Below are positions 9,988 through 18,345 of a stretch of 64,000 nt of DNA, in pieces. Numbering within the stretch: position 1 is the first letter of the stretch; the number at the start of each line of letters is the position of its first letter. Origin of the DNA: an uncultured bacterium (GTDB lineage: Bacteria > Verrucomicrobiota > Verrucomicrobiia > CAIQCK01); assembly GCA_903870275.1 (NCBI GenBank), contig CAIQCK010000010.1, forward strand, positions 1 through 64,000. Direction: 5' to 3'. The notes beneath the pieces were generated by a model. The model saw only the letters and a program-made list of their open reading frames with translations, had not been told where the DNA came from and did no database searches. The position numbers and the translations under genes are program-made.

Positions 9988-10404
9988 TTAGTGGCTGCAA
10001 CCGCAACTGCCGCCGCCTTCGCTTTCGCCTTCGTCTTTGGAACTGCAACCGCAGCCGCCGCCGCTCTTGCCTTCGGAACTGCAACCGCCGCCGCAGCCGG
10101 CGTTCGGGTTTATAATCTTAAAGCCCGCGCCCTGCAAGCTGTCGTCGAAGTCCACCGTCGAGCCGCGCAGATAGTCGGCGCTCAGGCCGTCCACGACGAC
10201 CTCGACGCCGTGCGCGTTCATCACGTTGTCGTCGGCCTGTTTCTCATCGAATGCCATGCCGAATTGCATGCCGCAGCAACCGCCGCCTTCGGCGTAAACG
10301 CGCAACGGTTTGCCTTTGGTTTCTTCCTTGGCGTCGCGGACCTGCTTTACCTTGTCCGCCGCTTTTTGCGTCAGTGTAATCACGTTTTCAGATGTCGTTT
10401 CCAT
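9988..10404 (-). CDS. IscA/ErpA-type iron-sulfur cluster carrier with Cys-rich tail
   Basis: A 138-residue A-type carrier that would hold and deliver Fe-S clusters in the cytoplasm. The core (10-103) matches IscA/ErpA/HesB: VITLTQKAADKV, GGGCCGMQFGM (Cys43/44) and IINPNAGC (Cys104). The usual CGC pair near the end is spaced CGGGC (Cys104/108). Beyond it is an unusual Gly/Ser/Cys tail of about 30 residues with CGC-type pairs (118-120, 134-136). The tail is simple in sequence and may bind metal. The gene lies upstream of the thiC riboswitch on the same strand; ThiC is an Fe-S enzyme, but no functional link can be shown. Confidence 0.85.
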   Translation of the reverse strand: METTSENVITLTQKAADKVKQVRDAKEETKGKPLRVYAEGGGCCGMQFGMAFDEKQADDNVMNAHGVEVVVDGLSADYLRGSTVDFDDSLQGAGFKIINPNAGCGGGCSSEGKSGGGCGCSSKDEGESEGGGSCGCSH

Positions 10405-10468
10405 AAGTTTTCAGACTGCGGCGGACACTACGTGCGCGCAGCGGTTTGCGCAAATGGCATTTGTCCCG

Positions 10469-11191
10469 CTACGCCAGCACCTCATGCAGGGTCAAGCGAC
10501 CGTCGTAGAGCGCCTTGCCGATGATGACGCCGACGAGGTTCGGTTTGCCGAGGGCGCGCAGCTTGAGCACGTCGTCGGCGCACGAGATCCCGCCGCTGGC
10601 GATGACACCGGTCGGCGTGGCGGCAAGCGCGTCGGCCATCTCGCCCATCGCGGCAAAATTAGGGCCTTGGAGCATCCCGTCCTTGGCGATATCCGTATAT
10701 ATGATGGTCTTCACCCCGGCGGCGGAGACCTGCCGGGCGAAATCCACCGCCTTCAATGTCGAAGCCGCCACCCAGCCGCGCATGGCCACGAAGCCGTCCT
10801 TGGCGTCCACGCCGACAGCGATACGGTCGCCGTGGCGTTTGGCGAGGCTGGCGACGAAGTCGAGCGACTCGCATGCCTTGGTGCCGACGATGGCGCGGGT
10901 GACGCCGAGTTCCAGCGCGCGGGCGATGTGCTCCTCGGTGCGCAAGCCGCCGCCGAGTTCGACGGGAATCTGGACCGCGCCGAGGATGCGCTTGAGCGCG
11001 TCCCAGTTTTTCGGCTCGCCCTCGAAGGCGGCGTCGAGGTCCACGACGTGCAGGTAGCGCGCGCCCTCGCTTTCCCAACGTTTCGCAAAGGCCGCGGGAT
11101 CGTCGGAGTAAGTCGTCACGTCGCCCGCGCGCCCTTGGCGCAGCCGGACGACCTTGCCGCCTTTCAAATCAATGGCAGGGAGGATGAGCAT
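10469..11191 (-). CDS. hisA: HisA, ProFAR isomerase
   Basis: A 240-residue (beta/alpha)8 barrel that opens the ribose of ProFAR to PRFAR in histidine biosynthesis. The catalytic aspartates are visible as Asp8 (LILPAIDLKGG) and in the second half (VGVDAKDG, Asp129; YTDIAKDGM, Asp167). The phosphate loops GGGLRT and ASGGIS are present. The start at 11191 (MLILPAID) matches family length; the frame runs 12 codons further into a simple repeat. It is followed upstream on the same strand by hisH, giving a partial his cluster; hisF and other his genes are not in the window. Confidence 0.95.
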   Translation of the reverse strand: MLILPAIDLKGGKVVRLRQGRAGDVTTYSDDPAAFAKRWESEGARYLHVVDLDAAFEGEPKNWDALKRILGAVQIPVELGGGLRTEEHIARALELGVTRAIVGTKACESLDFVASLAKRHGDRIAVGVDAKDGFVAMRGWVAASTLKAVDFARQVSAAGVKTIIYTDIAKDGMLQGPNFAAMGEMADALAATPTGVIASGGISCADDVLKLRALGKPNLVGVIIGKALYDGRLTLHEVLA

Positions 11192-11204
11192 GGGAGTGGG
11201 GTTC

Positions 11205-11246
11205 GTGACTGGTGATTCGAGATTCAAGATTTAAGATTTGAGATAC
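11205..11246. repeat. Short AT-rich tandem repeat between hisA and hisH
   Basis: The stretch reads as variations on gatttgagattcaagatttaag. It fills most of the 60 base gap between hisA and hisH and provides the spurious upstream codons of hisA. Such 8-9 base tandem repeats recur in this window. Confidence 0.4.
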
Positions 11247-11254
11247 GGCGGAAT

Positions 11255-11872
11255 TTAGCGTGCCAGCGCCACGAAGTTCTCCAGCATCTTCAGGCCGATG
11301 GCCTGGCTTTTTTCCGGGTGAAATTGCGTGGCGAAAACGTTGTCCTTCCAGATGGACGACGCAAAGCCGCCGCCGTAGTCGGTGCGCGTCGCGACGAGCG
11401 AGTCGTCCGCCGGTTTCGGAAAGTAGCTGTGGACGAAATACACGAAGCTGCCGTTCGGGATGCCGCGATAGAGCGGGCAATCGGGCTTCACCAACTCGAT
11501 CCGGTTCCAGCCCATCTGCGGAATCTTCAGTCCCGGTTGTTCGGCGAACCGCACGACCTTGCCGGCGAAAAGGCTGAGGCCGGCGGCGCAACTGTTGAAC
11601 TCCTCGCTGCGCTCGAACATCGCCTGATAACCGACGCAGATGCCCAGAAACGGCCGGCCGCCGCGGATGAACTCGCGCACGGCCTCAAACAGCTTCTGCC
11701 GTTGCATGGCGTTGACACAGTCGTCGAACGCGCCGACGCCGGGCAGCACCGCCGCCTGCGCGTCGCGCATTTCCTCCGGCCGCGTGGCGAGGCGCACGTC
11801 GGCACCCGCCTTTTGCAGGGCCTTTTGGACACTGCGCAGGTTGCCGGAGCCGTAATCAAGCAAAGCAATCAC
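11255..11872 (-). CDS. hisH: HisH, imidazole glycerol phosphate synthase glutaminase subunit
   Basis: A 205-residue class I glutamine amidotransferase that supplies ammonia to HisF. The triad is Cys79 (LGICVGYQ), His185 and Glu187 (QFHPEKS). The oxyanion loop PGVGAF is present at about 44-49. The nucleophile motif is GICVGYQ rather than the more usual GICLGMQ, a mild variation. The start is GTG at 11872, beginning VIALLDYGSGN, where family members start. It lies 63 bases from hisA. Confidence 0.95.
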   Translation of the reverse strand: MIALLDYGSGNLRSVQKALQKAGADVRLATRPEEMRDAQAAVLPGVGAFDDCVNAMQRQKLFEAVREFIRGGRPFLGICVGYQAMFERSEEFNSCAAGLSLFAGKVVRFAEQPGLKIPQMGWNRIELVKPDCPLYRGIPNGSFVYFVHSYFPKPADDSLVATRTDYGGGFASSIWKDNVFATQFHPEKSQAIGLKMLENFVALAR

Positions 11873-12302
11873 GCCGGCAGCGTAGCGGCTCGCGCCGGTC
11901 CGCGCAAGCGCGTCCGGTTGCTGTTGGAGGATGACACAACGCGAGCCTCAAAAACGTCTCTGGGCGTGATAATCCTTGGTTTGAGTAACCGAGCCAAGTT
12001 GTTCGCGCTGGAGCGTGAAGCAATATGCGCTATAAGAAAGCCAATCAGCGCGTAGTGACTCTGGCCTGCCGACCCTACGATGGGTTGAAACTTTCGGATG
12101 GTCTGGCCAGAAGCCGGACCCAAAGAAGTTGTCAGGAAGCAATCAATGGTTACTGCTGATATCGCAGGGCAGACCGAGAGGCGGGAGGAGCCGGGCCTCG
12201 ATGTGAGGCCGATGGCCGCGCTTTGGCGCGGCGGGGAACAGTTTTGCCAGCGTCCATTCATCAATCAACCCATGTTCAAAGAACCCAGAGAGGTGTCCAG
12301 CC
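11873..12302. other. 430-base gene-free leader of the hydrogenase locus
   Basis: No reading frame here has family-like features. It separates the divergent hisH and mvhD genes and must hold promoters for one or both, although no confident -35/-10 or -24/-12 pair could be picked. Two adjacent GC-rich hairpins occur at 12194-12210 (ggcctc-gatgt-gaggcc) and 12215-12232 (gccgcgc-tttg-gcgcggc), 70-108 bases before the mvhD start. A good Shine-Dalgarno (gagaggtg) precedes that start. Confidence 0.5.
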
Positions 12303-12851
12303 ATGTCTGATACCAATGTCCAATCCGCATCCTGGGAGCCGCGCATCGTGGCGTTTTTCTGCAACTGGTGCACCTACACCGCTGCAGACCTCGCCGGCGT
12401 CTCCCGCATGAAATACGCGCCCAACACCCGGATAATCCGCCTGATGTGTTCGGGGCGCGTGGACCCGCAATTCATCGTGGACGCGCTCGCCAAAGGCGCC
12501 GATGGGGTGCTGATCGGCGGCTGCCATCCGGGCGACTGCCATTACGTCGAGGGCAACTACAAGATGCTCCGGCGCTTCGATCTGCTGCAACGGATGCTCG
12601 CCGACATGGGCATCGAGAAGGAGCGCGTGCGGCTCGAGTGGATTTCCGCCGCCGAAGGCGAGAAGGTCAAGCGCGTCGTCAACGAGATGGTCGAGACCGT
12701 CAAGAAACTCGGCCCGCTCGGCCTGCCGCAGAAGTTCAACGATTGGGATTCGGAAATGGAAGATTTCGCCGCCCACGTCGCCGCCCAGGAAGCCGCGACA
12801 GGTTGCGGTTGCGCCGTTCATGGCAAGAAGGAGACCACCGTCAATGCCTAA
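12303..12851 (+). CDS. mvhD: MvhD/FlpD-type hydrogenase iron-sulfur subunit
   Basis: A 182-residue protein of the MvhD family, the adaptor that passes electrons from Mvh hydrogenase (or formate dehydrogenase) to HdrA through a 2Fe-2S cluster. Cysteines are in the expected places: FFCNWCTYTAAD, LMCSGRVD and GGCHPGDCHY. A C-terminal helix and GCGC motif follow. It is the first gene of the long redox locus and overlaps mvhG by 8 bases. Finding mvhD with mvhGA and hdrABC in one locus supports an Hdr-Mvh type complex, which in methanogens bifurcates electrons from H2 to ferredoxin and a disulfide. Confidence 0.93.
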   Translation: MSDTNVQSASWEPRIVAFFCNWCTYTAADLAGVSRMKYAPNTRIIRLMCSGRVDPQFIVDALAKGADGVLIGGCHPGDCHYVEGNYKMLRRFDLLQRMLADMGIEKERVRLEWISAAEGEKVKRVVNEMVETVKKLGPLGLPQKFNDWDSEMEDFAAHVAAQEAATGCGCAVHGKKETTVNA

Positions 12852-13821
12852 ACCAAAAGTCGCTTTTTACTGGTGCGCCTCGTGCGGAGGCTGTGAAGAA
12901 ACCGTCGTGGACCTCGCCGAGGACATCCTCGCCGTGGTCGAGGTCGTGGACATTGTCCTCTGGCCCGTCGCGATGGACTTCAAATACAAGGATATCGAGG
13001 CGATGCCCGACAAGTCCATCGTCGCGACGCTGCTCAACGGCGCCATCCGCTCGACCGAGCAGGAGGAAATGGCGCGGCTGATGCGCCGCAAGAGCCAGTA
13101 TCTCATCGCTTACGGCGCTTGCGCGGTTTCCGGCGGCATCCCCGCCATGGCCAACCAATTCCCGCGCGAGCAAATCCTCAAGTTCAACTACGAGGACTGC
13201 CCCACCATGGTCAACGAGCAGAAAGTCCGCCCGCAGCTCAAGACCACCGACGATGGCCACGAGGTCACCTTGCCCGCGCTCCACAACGTCGTGCGTTCGC
13301 TCGATCAGGTTGTGGATGTGGACTACTACGTGCCCGGCTGCCCGCCGACGCCGAAGTTGACCAAGGCCGCCATCACCGCGTTGCTCGAGGGCAAGCTGCC
13401 GCCGAAAGGCTCAGTCATTGCGCCGGACATCGCGCTGTGCGACGAGTGTCCGCGCAAGGCGACCAAGCCGGCCGACCTCAGCATCACGGAATTCCACCGG
13501 CCGCATCAAATCCTAATGGACCCGGAGAAATGCTTCCTCGCGCAAGGCGTGGTTTGCATGGGCCCGGCCACGCGCAGCGGCTGCGAAGCGGCCTGCACCA
13601 AGGGCGGCATGCCCTGCACGGGTTGCTTCGGCGGCACCTCGCGCGTGCATGACCAGGGCATGAAGATCATGTCCTCGATTGCCGCGAACATCGCCCCGAA
13701 GGACGAGGCCGGCATCAGCAAGGCCCTCGCCGGCATTCCCGATCCCATTGGCACGTTCTATCGTTACGCCCTCGCGAAGTCCTCGCTGCGGCGCAAAGTC
13801 AATCTTCCAAAGGAAGCCTGA
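12844..13821 (+). CDS. mvhG: [NiFe] hydrogenase small subunit, group 3c-like (MvhG)
   Basis: A 325-residue Fe-S subunit. Proximal cluster ligands are in YWCASCGGCEE, YGACAVSGG and VPGCPPTP. Two ferredoxin-type motifs follow in the C-terminal part (ALCDECPRKATK, and KCFLAQGVVCMGP with SGCEAACTKGGMPCTGCFGG). There is no Tat signal, so the enzyme is cytoplasmic. The ATG at 12844 overlaps the end of mvhD and gives the conserved start MPKPKVAFYW; the frame opens earlier, at 12820. It partners the large subunit encoded 2 bases downstream. Confidence 0.93.
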   Translation: MPKPKVAFYWCASCGGCEETVVDLAEDILAVVEVVDIVLWPVAMDFKYKDIEAMPDKSIVATLLNGAIRSTEQEEMARLMRRKSQYLIAYGACAVSGGIPAMANQFPREQILKFNYEDCPTMVNEQKVRPQLKTTDDGHEVTLPALHNVVRSLDQVVDVDYYVPGCPPTPKLTKAAITALLEGKLPPKGSVIAPDIALCDECPRKATKPADLSITEFHRPHQILMDPEKCFLAQGVVCMGPATRSGCEAACTKGGMPCTGCFGGTSRVHDQGMKIMSSIAANIAPKDEAGISKALAGIPDPIGTFYRYALAKSSLRRKVNLPKEA

Positions 13822-13823
13822 GT

Positions 13824-15350
13824 ATGAATCCAGAAGTCCAGCAAGCTTGGAACGAATCCAACTTCAAAGCCAACGCGGCCTACCAGAAGAAGCGCCACGT
13901 CAGCATCAACCCCGTCACCCGCCTCGAAGGCCACGGCAAAATTGACGTGTTCCTTGACGACAAGGGCGACGTCGAGCGCGCCTATTTCCAGGTGCCGGAG
14001 TTGCGCGGTTTCGAAGTGTTCTCGCTCGGCCGGCCCGCCGAGGACATGCCGCAAATCACCTCGCGCATCTGCGGCGTCTGCCCGACGGCGCACCACATGG
14101 CCTCCACGAAGGCGCTCGACGATCTCTACAAGGTCGAGCCGACCAGCGCCGGCCGGAAAATCCGCGAGTTGGTCTATAACACCTTCACGCTCGAAGACCA
14201 CGCGCTGCACGTGTTCGTGCTGGGCGGCCCCGACTTCATCGTCGGCCCGCAGGCGCCGGCCGGCGAGCGCAACATTGTCGGCGTCATCGGCAAGGTCGGC
14301 ATCGAAGCCGGCAGGAAGGTCATCAGCACCCGCCGCCGTTTGCGCGAGCTGATCAGCTACTTCGGCGGCAAGGTTGTGCATCCGGTGCTCGGTTTGCCCG
14401 GCGGCGTCAGCAAGCCGCTCGCGGCCGAGGACCTGCCGAAGTTCAAGCAGCTCGCCAAGGACGGCGTCGAGTTTGCGGAGTGGACGCTGGCGGTGATCAA
14501 GCAGATCGTGCTCGGCAATCCCGAATACGTGAAGCTCATCACCGGCGACGCCTACACGCACAAGACCTGCTACATGGGCCAGGTGGACGAGCAGAACAAG
14601 GTCAATTTCTACGATGGCAAGGTTCGCGTCGTGGATTGCAACGGCAAGGAAGTCTGCAAGTTCGCCCCCCAGCAATACCGCGACTACGTGGCCGAACACG
14701 TCGAGCCGTGGAGCTACATGAAGTTCACCTTCCTGAAGAGCCGCGGCTGGAAAGGCTTCGTCGAAGGTCCCGACACGAGCATCTACTCGGTCGGCCCGCT
14801 GGCCCGCCTCAACGCCTCCGACGGCATGGCTACGCCCAAGGCGCAGGCCGCCTACGAGGAGTTTTACAAGACCCTCGGCGGCAAACCGGTTCATCACACG
14901 CTCGCCAACCACTGGGCGCGCGTGATCGAGATGATCCAGGCCGCCGAGCGGATCGAGCAGCTCGTCAACGATCCCGAGATCACCAGTCCCGACGTGCGCC
15001 GCGTGCCGACCAACAAACCGGTCGAGGGCATGGGCATTGTCGAGGCGCCGCGCGGCACGCTGTTCCATCATTACAAGACCGACGAGCGCGGCATCATCAC
15101 AATGGCGAACATGGTGGTCGCCACCGGCAACAACGCCGCCCGCATCGCGATGAGCGTGGACAAGGCGGCCAAGGGCCTGATCAAGGGTGGCGTCGTCACC
15201 GACGGCCTGCTGAACATGGTGGAAATGGCGTTCCGCGCCTACGACCCGTGTCTGGGCTGCGCGACACACACGTTGCCGGGCCAGATGCCGCTGATCGTGC
15301 GCATCTACAATCCGAAACGGGAGTTGGTGAAAGAAATCCGTCAGAACTGA
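13824..15350 (+). CDS. mvhA: [NiFe] hydrogenase large subunit, group 3c-like (MvhA)
   Basis: A 508-residue catalytic subunit that splits or makes H2 in the cytoplasm. The NiFe ligands are complete: Cys83 and Cys86 in SRICGVCPTAHH, and Cys476 and Cys479 in DPCLGCATH. Twenty-six residues follow His482; they may be the peptide removed on nickel insertion, as in other large subunits, and a candidate protease lies at 31477-31998. VSINPVTRLEGHGKI near the N-terminus is another large-subunit signature. It belongs to the mvhDGA trio and is followed after 18 bases by an HdrD-like gene. Confidence 0.95.
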   Translation: MNPEVQQAWNESNFKANAAYQKKRHVSINPVTRLEGHGKIDVFLDDKGDVERAYFQVPELRGFEVFSLGRPAEDMPQITSRICGVCPTAHHMASTKALDDLYKVEPTSAGRKIRELVYNTFTLEDHALHVFVLGGPDFIVGPQAPAGERNIVGVIGKVGIEAGRKVISTRRRLRELISYFGGKVVHPVLGLPGGVSKPLAAEDLPKFKQLAKDGVEFAEWTLAVIKQIVLGNPEYVKLITGDAYTHKTCYMGQVDEQNKVNFYDGKVRVVDCNGKEVCKFAPQQYRDYVAEHVEPWSYMKFTFLKSRGWKGFVEGPDTSIYSVGPLARLNASDGMATPKAQAAYEEFYKTLGGKPVHHTLANHWARVIEMIQAAERIEQLVNDPEITSPDVRRVPTNKPVEGMGIVEAPRGTLFHHYKTDERGIITMANMVVATGNNAARIAMSVDKAAKGLIKGGVVTDGLLNMVEMAFRAYDPCLGCATHTLPGQMPLIVRIYNPKRELVKEIRQN

Positions 15351-15368
15351 GTTTCCAAGGACAAGGGC

Positions 15369-16577
15369 ATGAGCACTGCAACCGCATCGGCTGACAAAGA
15401 CAACGGCGTGATGACGTTGGAGAACCTCGCGAAGTTTCCCGAGGGACAGAAGGTCTATAGCTGCATGCAGTGCGGCACCTGCGCGGCGACCTGTCCCTAC
15501 GGCGACGACCTGGTGTTTCCGCCGCGGGCGATCATCACGATGTTGGAGTCGGGCCTGATTGAGGAAGTCTTCGCCAGTCCCGGCTTGCTCAATTGCGTTA
15601 CCTGCTACGCCTGCATGGCCAAGTGCCCCCGCGGCATCAAGCTCACCGAGGTGCTCCTGCCGCTGGTGAAGGAACAGGTCTTCACGCACCTGAAGGAAGT
15701 GCCCGCCGAGTTGCAGAAGGCGCTCGAAAACACGATGCGCTACGGCAACCCGATGGGCGAGTCGCCCCGCAAGCGCGCGCTTTGGGCCAAGTCCTCGCCC
15801 GTGCCGGTGCCGGTCATCTCGGAGATCAAGCGGCCGGTGGACGTGCTCTGGTTCGTGGAGTGCTATCCGTCGTATCATCCGCGCGGCAACGACGGCAACC
15901 GCGCGACAGCGAAGCTCTTCAAGGCGCTCGGCATTGACTTCGCGATCCTCGGCAACGAGGAGAAGTGCGCCGGCGAGTGCGCGCGGCTGCTCGGCGAGAC
16001 GGGCCTGTTCGAGATGCTCACGGACTCGAACATAAAGCTGCTGCGCAAGTATCAGTTCAAGCGCATCGTCACCGGGGGCGCGCACGCCTACGACGCCTTC
16101 AAGCACAAGTATCCGGCAGCCGGCTTTGACTTCGAGGTGCATCACACGACGCCGTTCTTCGCGCAGCATCTGGCGCAGCTCAAGCCGAAGCTCACCAAGA
16201 AGCTCGATTACACCGTCACCTACCACGACGCCTGCGCCCTCGGCCGGCACAACGGTTTTTACGAGGAACCTCGCGCGCTGCTCCAGGCCATCCCCGGCGT
16301 GAAGCTGGTTGAGATGGCCCACAGCGGCGTCAATTCGATCTGTTGCGGCGGCGGCGGCGGCGGAATGTGGCTCGACACCTACTATGCGGCGAAAGGTTGC
16401 GAGCGCCTCTCCGAACGCCGGGTCAAGGAAGCGCTCGACACCGGTGCGAACGTGCTGGCGGTGAGCTGCCCCTATGAAATCTCGCGTTTCGAAGACGCCC
16501 TGAAGGTCCAGGGCGGCGAGAAGCGGATGGTGGTCCGTGATGTGGTCGAACTATTGGCTGAAGCCTTGGAGGGTTGA
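15369..16577 (+). CDS. HdrD-like (HdrC-HdrB fused) iron-sulfur oxidoreductase
   Basis: A 402-residue soluble protein. The N-terminal ferredoxin part has two 4Fe-4S motifs: CMQCGTCAATCP (Cys32-42) and CVTCYACMAKCP (Cys76-86). The C-terminal part holds CCG (DUF3483/HdrB-type) domains, ending in HDACALGRHN and SICCGGGGGGMW, which in HdrB/HdrD hold noncubane clusters that act on disulfides. It is paralogous to the C-terminal half of the membrane protein at 18346-20328; both share an N-x-x-RYGN-x-x-G-x-S linker. Its position just before etfBA suggests it takes electrons from, or gives them to, that flavoprotein. The true substrate is unknown. Confidence 0.8.
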   Translation: MSTATASADKDNGVMTLENLAKFPEGQKVYSCMQCGTCAATCPYGDDLVFPPRAIITMLESGLIEEVFASPGLLNCVTCYACMAKCPRGIKLTEVLLPLVKEQVFTHLKEVPAELQKALENTMRYGNPMGESPRKRALWAKSSPVPVPVISEIKRPVDVLWFVECYPSYHPRGNDGNRATAKLFKALGIDFAILGNEEKCAGECARLLGETGLFEMLTDSNIKLLRKYQFKRIVTGGAHAYDAFKHKYPAAGFDFEVHHTTPFFAQHLAQLKPKLTKKLDYTVTYHDACALGRHNGFYEEPRALLQAIPGVKLVEMAHSGVNSICCGGGGGGMWLDTYYAAKGCERLSERRVKEALDTGANVLAVSCPYEISRFEDALKVQGGEKRMVVRDVVELLAEALEG

Positions 16578-16580
16578 ACC

Positions 16581-17354
16581 GTGAATATCCTCGTATTGAT
16601 GAAGGTGGTGCCGGACGTGGTCGAAGAGCTGGAAGTCGGCTCGGACGGCAAGTCATTGGACACAAGCTTCCTGCGCACGATCATCAATGAGCGTGATGAT
16701 CACGCGCTGGAACAGGCGCTGTTGCTCAAGGACAAGCACGGCGGAAAAGTCACGCTGCTGACGCTGGACGCGCCCGACATTGACGACGTGCTGTTCACGG
16801 CGCTGGCCAAGGGCACCGACCGCGCGGTGAAGATTTGCGGCGTCGAGTCGGTGCAGAGCACCCAGACGGCGGTGAAGCTCTTCGGCGACGTGATTGCCAA
16901 GACGCCGGACCTGCTGCCGGTGGACCTGATTCTGACGGGCGTGTCGGCCATTGACGACCTCGACGGGCTGATGGCCGCGCCGATCGCGCATCAACTGGGC
17001 TGGCCTTACACGGGCGTCGTGACGCATGTGACGCTTGCCGACAAGACGGCCACGGTCATCAAGGAATTTGCCGGCGGCGTGCGCGGCGAATACGACGTGC
17101 CGACACCGGCGGTGCTGGGCATCCAGGCCGCCGAGAAACCGCCGCGCTACGTGCCGGTGGCGAAGGTGCGCGCGGCAATGAAATCGCAGACCATCGAAAC
17201 CGTGGACGCGCCGGCGGTCGAGGCGGCCACGACGGTCGAGGTGCAGCAGATGGCCAAGCCACAGGTGACCGGTCACGCCGAGATGCTCGAAGGCTCGGCG
17301 GAGGATGTGGCTGGGAAGATTTGCGAGCTGTTGGCTAAACGCGGTTTGCTCTGA
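16581..17354 (+). CDS. etfB: Electron transfer flavoprotein beta subunit
   Basis: A 257-residue EtfB. The N-terminal MNILVLMKVVPDVVEELEV, INERDDHALEQALLLKD and GTDRAVKI segments, and the later LTGVSAIDDLDGLMAAPIA (AMP/FAD contact loop), are family signatures. The start is GTG at 16581, preceded by ggaggg and 3 bases after the HdrD-like gene. EtfAB carries electrons between acyl-CoA-type dehydrogenases or other flavoenzymes and a redox partner; some homologs bifurcate. Here it lies with an HdrD-like protein on one side and a membrane Etf:quinone oxidoreductase-like protein on the other. Confidence 0.92.
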   Translation: MNILVLMKVVPDVVEELEVGSDGKSLDTSFLRTIINERDDHALEQALLLKDKHGGKVTLLTLDAPDIDDVLFTALAKGTDRAVKICGVESVQSTQTAVKLFGDVIAKTPDLLPVDLILTGVSAIDDLDGLMAAPIAHQLGWPYTGVVTHVTLADKTATVIKEFAGGVRGEYDVPTPAVLGIQAAEKPPRYVPVAKVRAAMKSQTIETVDAPAVEAATTVEVQQMAKPQVTGHAEMLEGSAEDVAGKICELLAKRGLL

Positions 17355-17367
17355 GGAGGACACGAAC

Positions 17368-18339
17368 ATGGCTGGCAACATCTGGATCGTAGCGGAAGCG
17401 TGGCGGGGACAAGTCTCCGAAATCACCTTTGAACTGCTGGCGCTGGGCCGCGAAGTGGCGGGCCAGGCCGGCGTGCCGTTGGAAGCCGTCCTGCTCGGCA
17501 GCAACGCGCGCGAACTCGCCCAGAAGCTCGGCGCGGCCGACACGGTGCTCTACGCTGACAACGCGGCGCTGGCCGATCCCGTGCCGGAGAATGCCGCCGC
17601 GGCGCTGGCACAACTCATCAAGGAGCGGCAGCCGGCGGCGGTGTTGGTGCCGCTGACGAACCTCTCGGTGGACGTTGGCGTGGTGCTGGCGGCGCAGCTC
17701 AACGTGCCGTTCCTCAACTACTGCAAAAACCTCAAGGCGGATGGCGGTAACCTGACGGCGACGTGCGTGCTTTACGGCGGCAAGATGGAAGCCACCGTCA
17801 CCGCGTCGGCGAAGCCGGCCATCATCGGCATCCTGCCCGGCGCGCGCTCCGTCGAACAGGGCCGCTCCGACAAGGCTGCGGCGATTACCGACGTGGCCGT
17901 GACGCTGGCCGCGCCGAAGGTTCACTTCAAGAAATACCTCGACCCGGAAACGGCCGACGTGGACATCACGCAGAAGGACTTCCTCGTGGCGGTTGGCCGC
18001 GGCATCCAGACCAAGGACAATCTCGAGCTGGCCGAAGACCTCGCCGCCTCGCTGGGCGGCGCGGTGTGCGGCTCGCGGCCGGTGATTGACCAGGGCTGGC
18101 TGGGGTTGTCCCGGCAGGTTGGCAAGTCGGGCATGCTGGTGAAGCCGAAGCTTTATGTGATGCTGGGCATCAGCGGCGCGCCAGAGCACGTCGAGGGCAT
18201 GAAGAGTTCGCAGTGCATCATCGCCGTGAATACCGACGCCGCGGCGCCCATCTTCAACGTCGCCCACTACGGCGTGGTCGGCGACGCGCTCGAAGTGGCG
18301 CCGGCGTTGACGGAGAAAATCAAAGCGAGAAAGGGGTAA
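17368..18339 (+). CDS. etfA: Electron transfer flavoprotein alpha subunit
   Basis: A 323-residue EtfA with the canonical C-terminal FAD-binding domain: CGSRPVIDQGWLGLSRQVG, KLYVMLGISGAPEHVEGM and NTDAAAPIFNVAHYGVVGD. The start at 17368 follows a strong gaggagga; the frame opens earlier, inside etfB. It pairs with etfB 13 bases upstream. It differs from the orphan EtfA-family gene at 62915-63937, which has a degenerate FAD motif. No acyl-CoA dehydrogenase gene is in the window, so the electron donor is not evident. Confidence 0.93.
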   Translation: MAGNIWIVAEAWRGQVSEITFELLALGREVAGQAGVPLEAVLLGSNARELAQKLGAADTVLYADNAALADPVPENAAAALAQLIKERQPAAVLVPLTNLSVDVGVVLAAQLNVPFLNYCKNLKADGGNLTATCVLYGGKMEATVTASAKPAIIGILPGARSVEQGRSDKAAAITDVAVTLAAPKVHFKKYLDPETADVDITQKDFLVAVGRGIQTKDNLELAEDLAASLGGAVCGSRPVIDQGWLGLSRQVGKSGMLVKPKLYVMLGISGAPEHVEGMKSSQCIIAVNTDAAAPIFNVAHYGVVGDALEVAPALTEKIKARKG

Positions 18340-18345
18340 AGAACC

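Noticed and set aside
12143-12373. Small minus-strand gene before mvhD
   Set aside because: It overlaps the mvhD start, has no ribosome site and no similarity to a known family.
13764-16322. 852-codon minus-strand open frame opposite mvhA and the HdrD-like gene
   Set aside because: The plus-strand genes carry all expected catalytic motifs; this frame has none and reflects codon bias.
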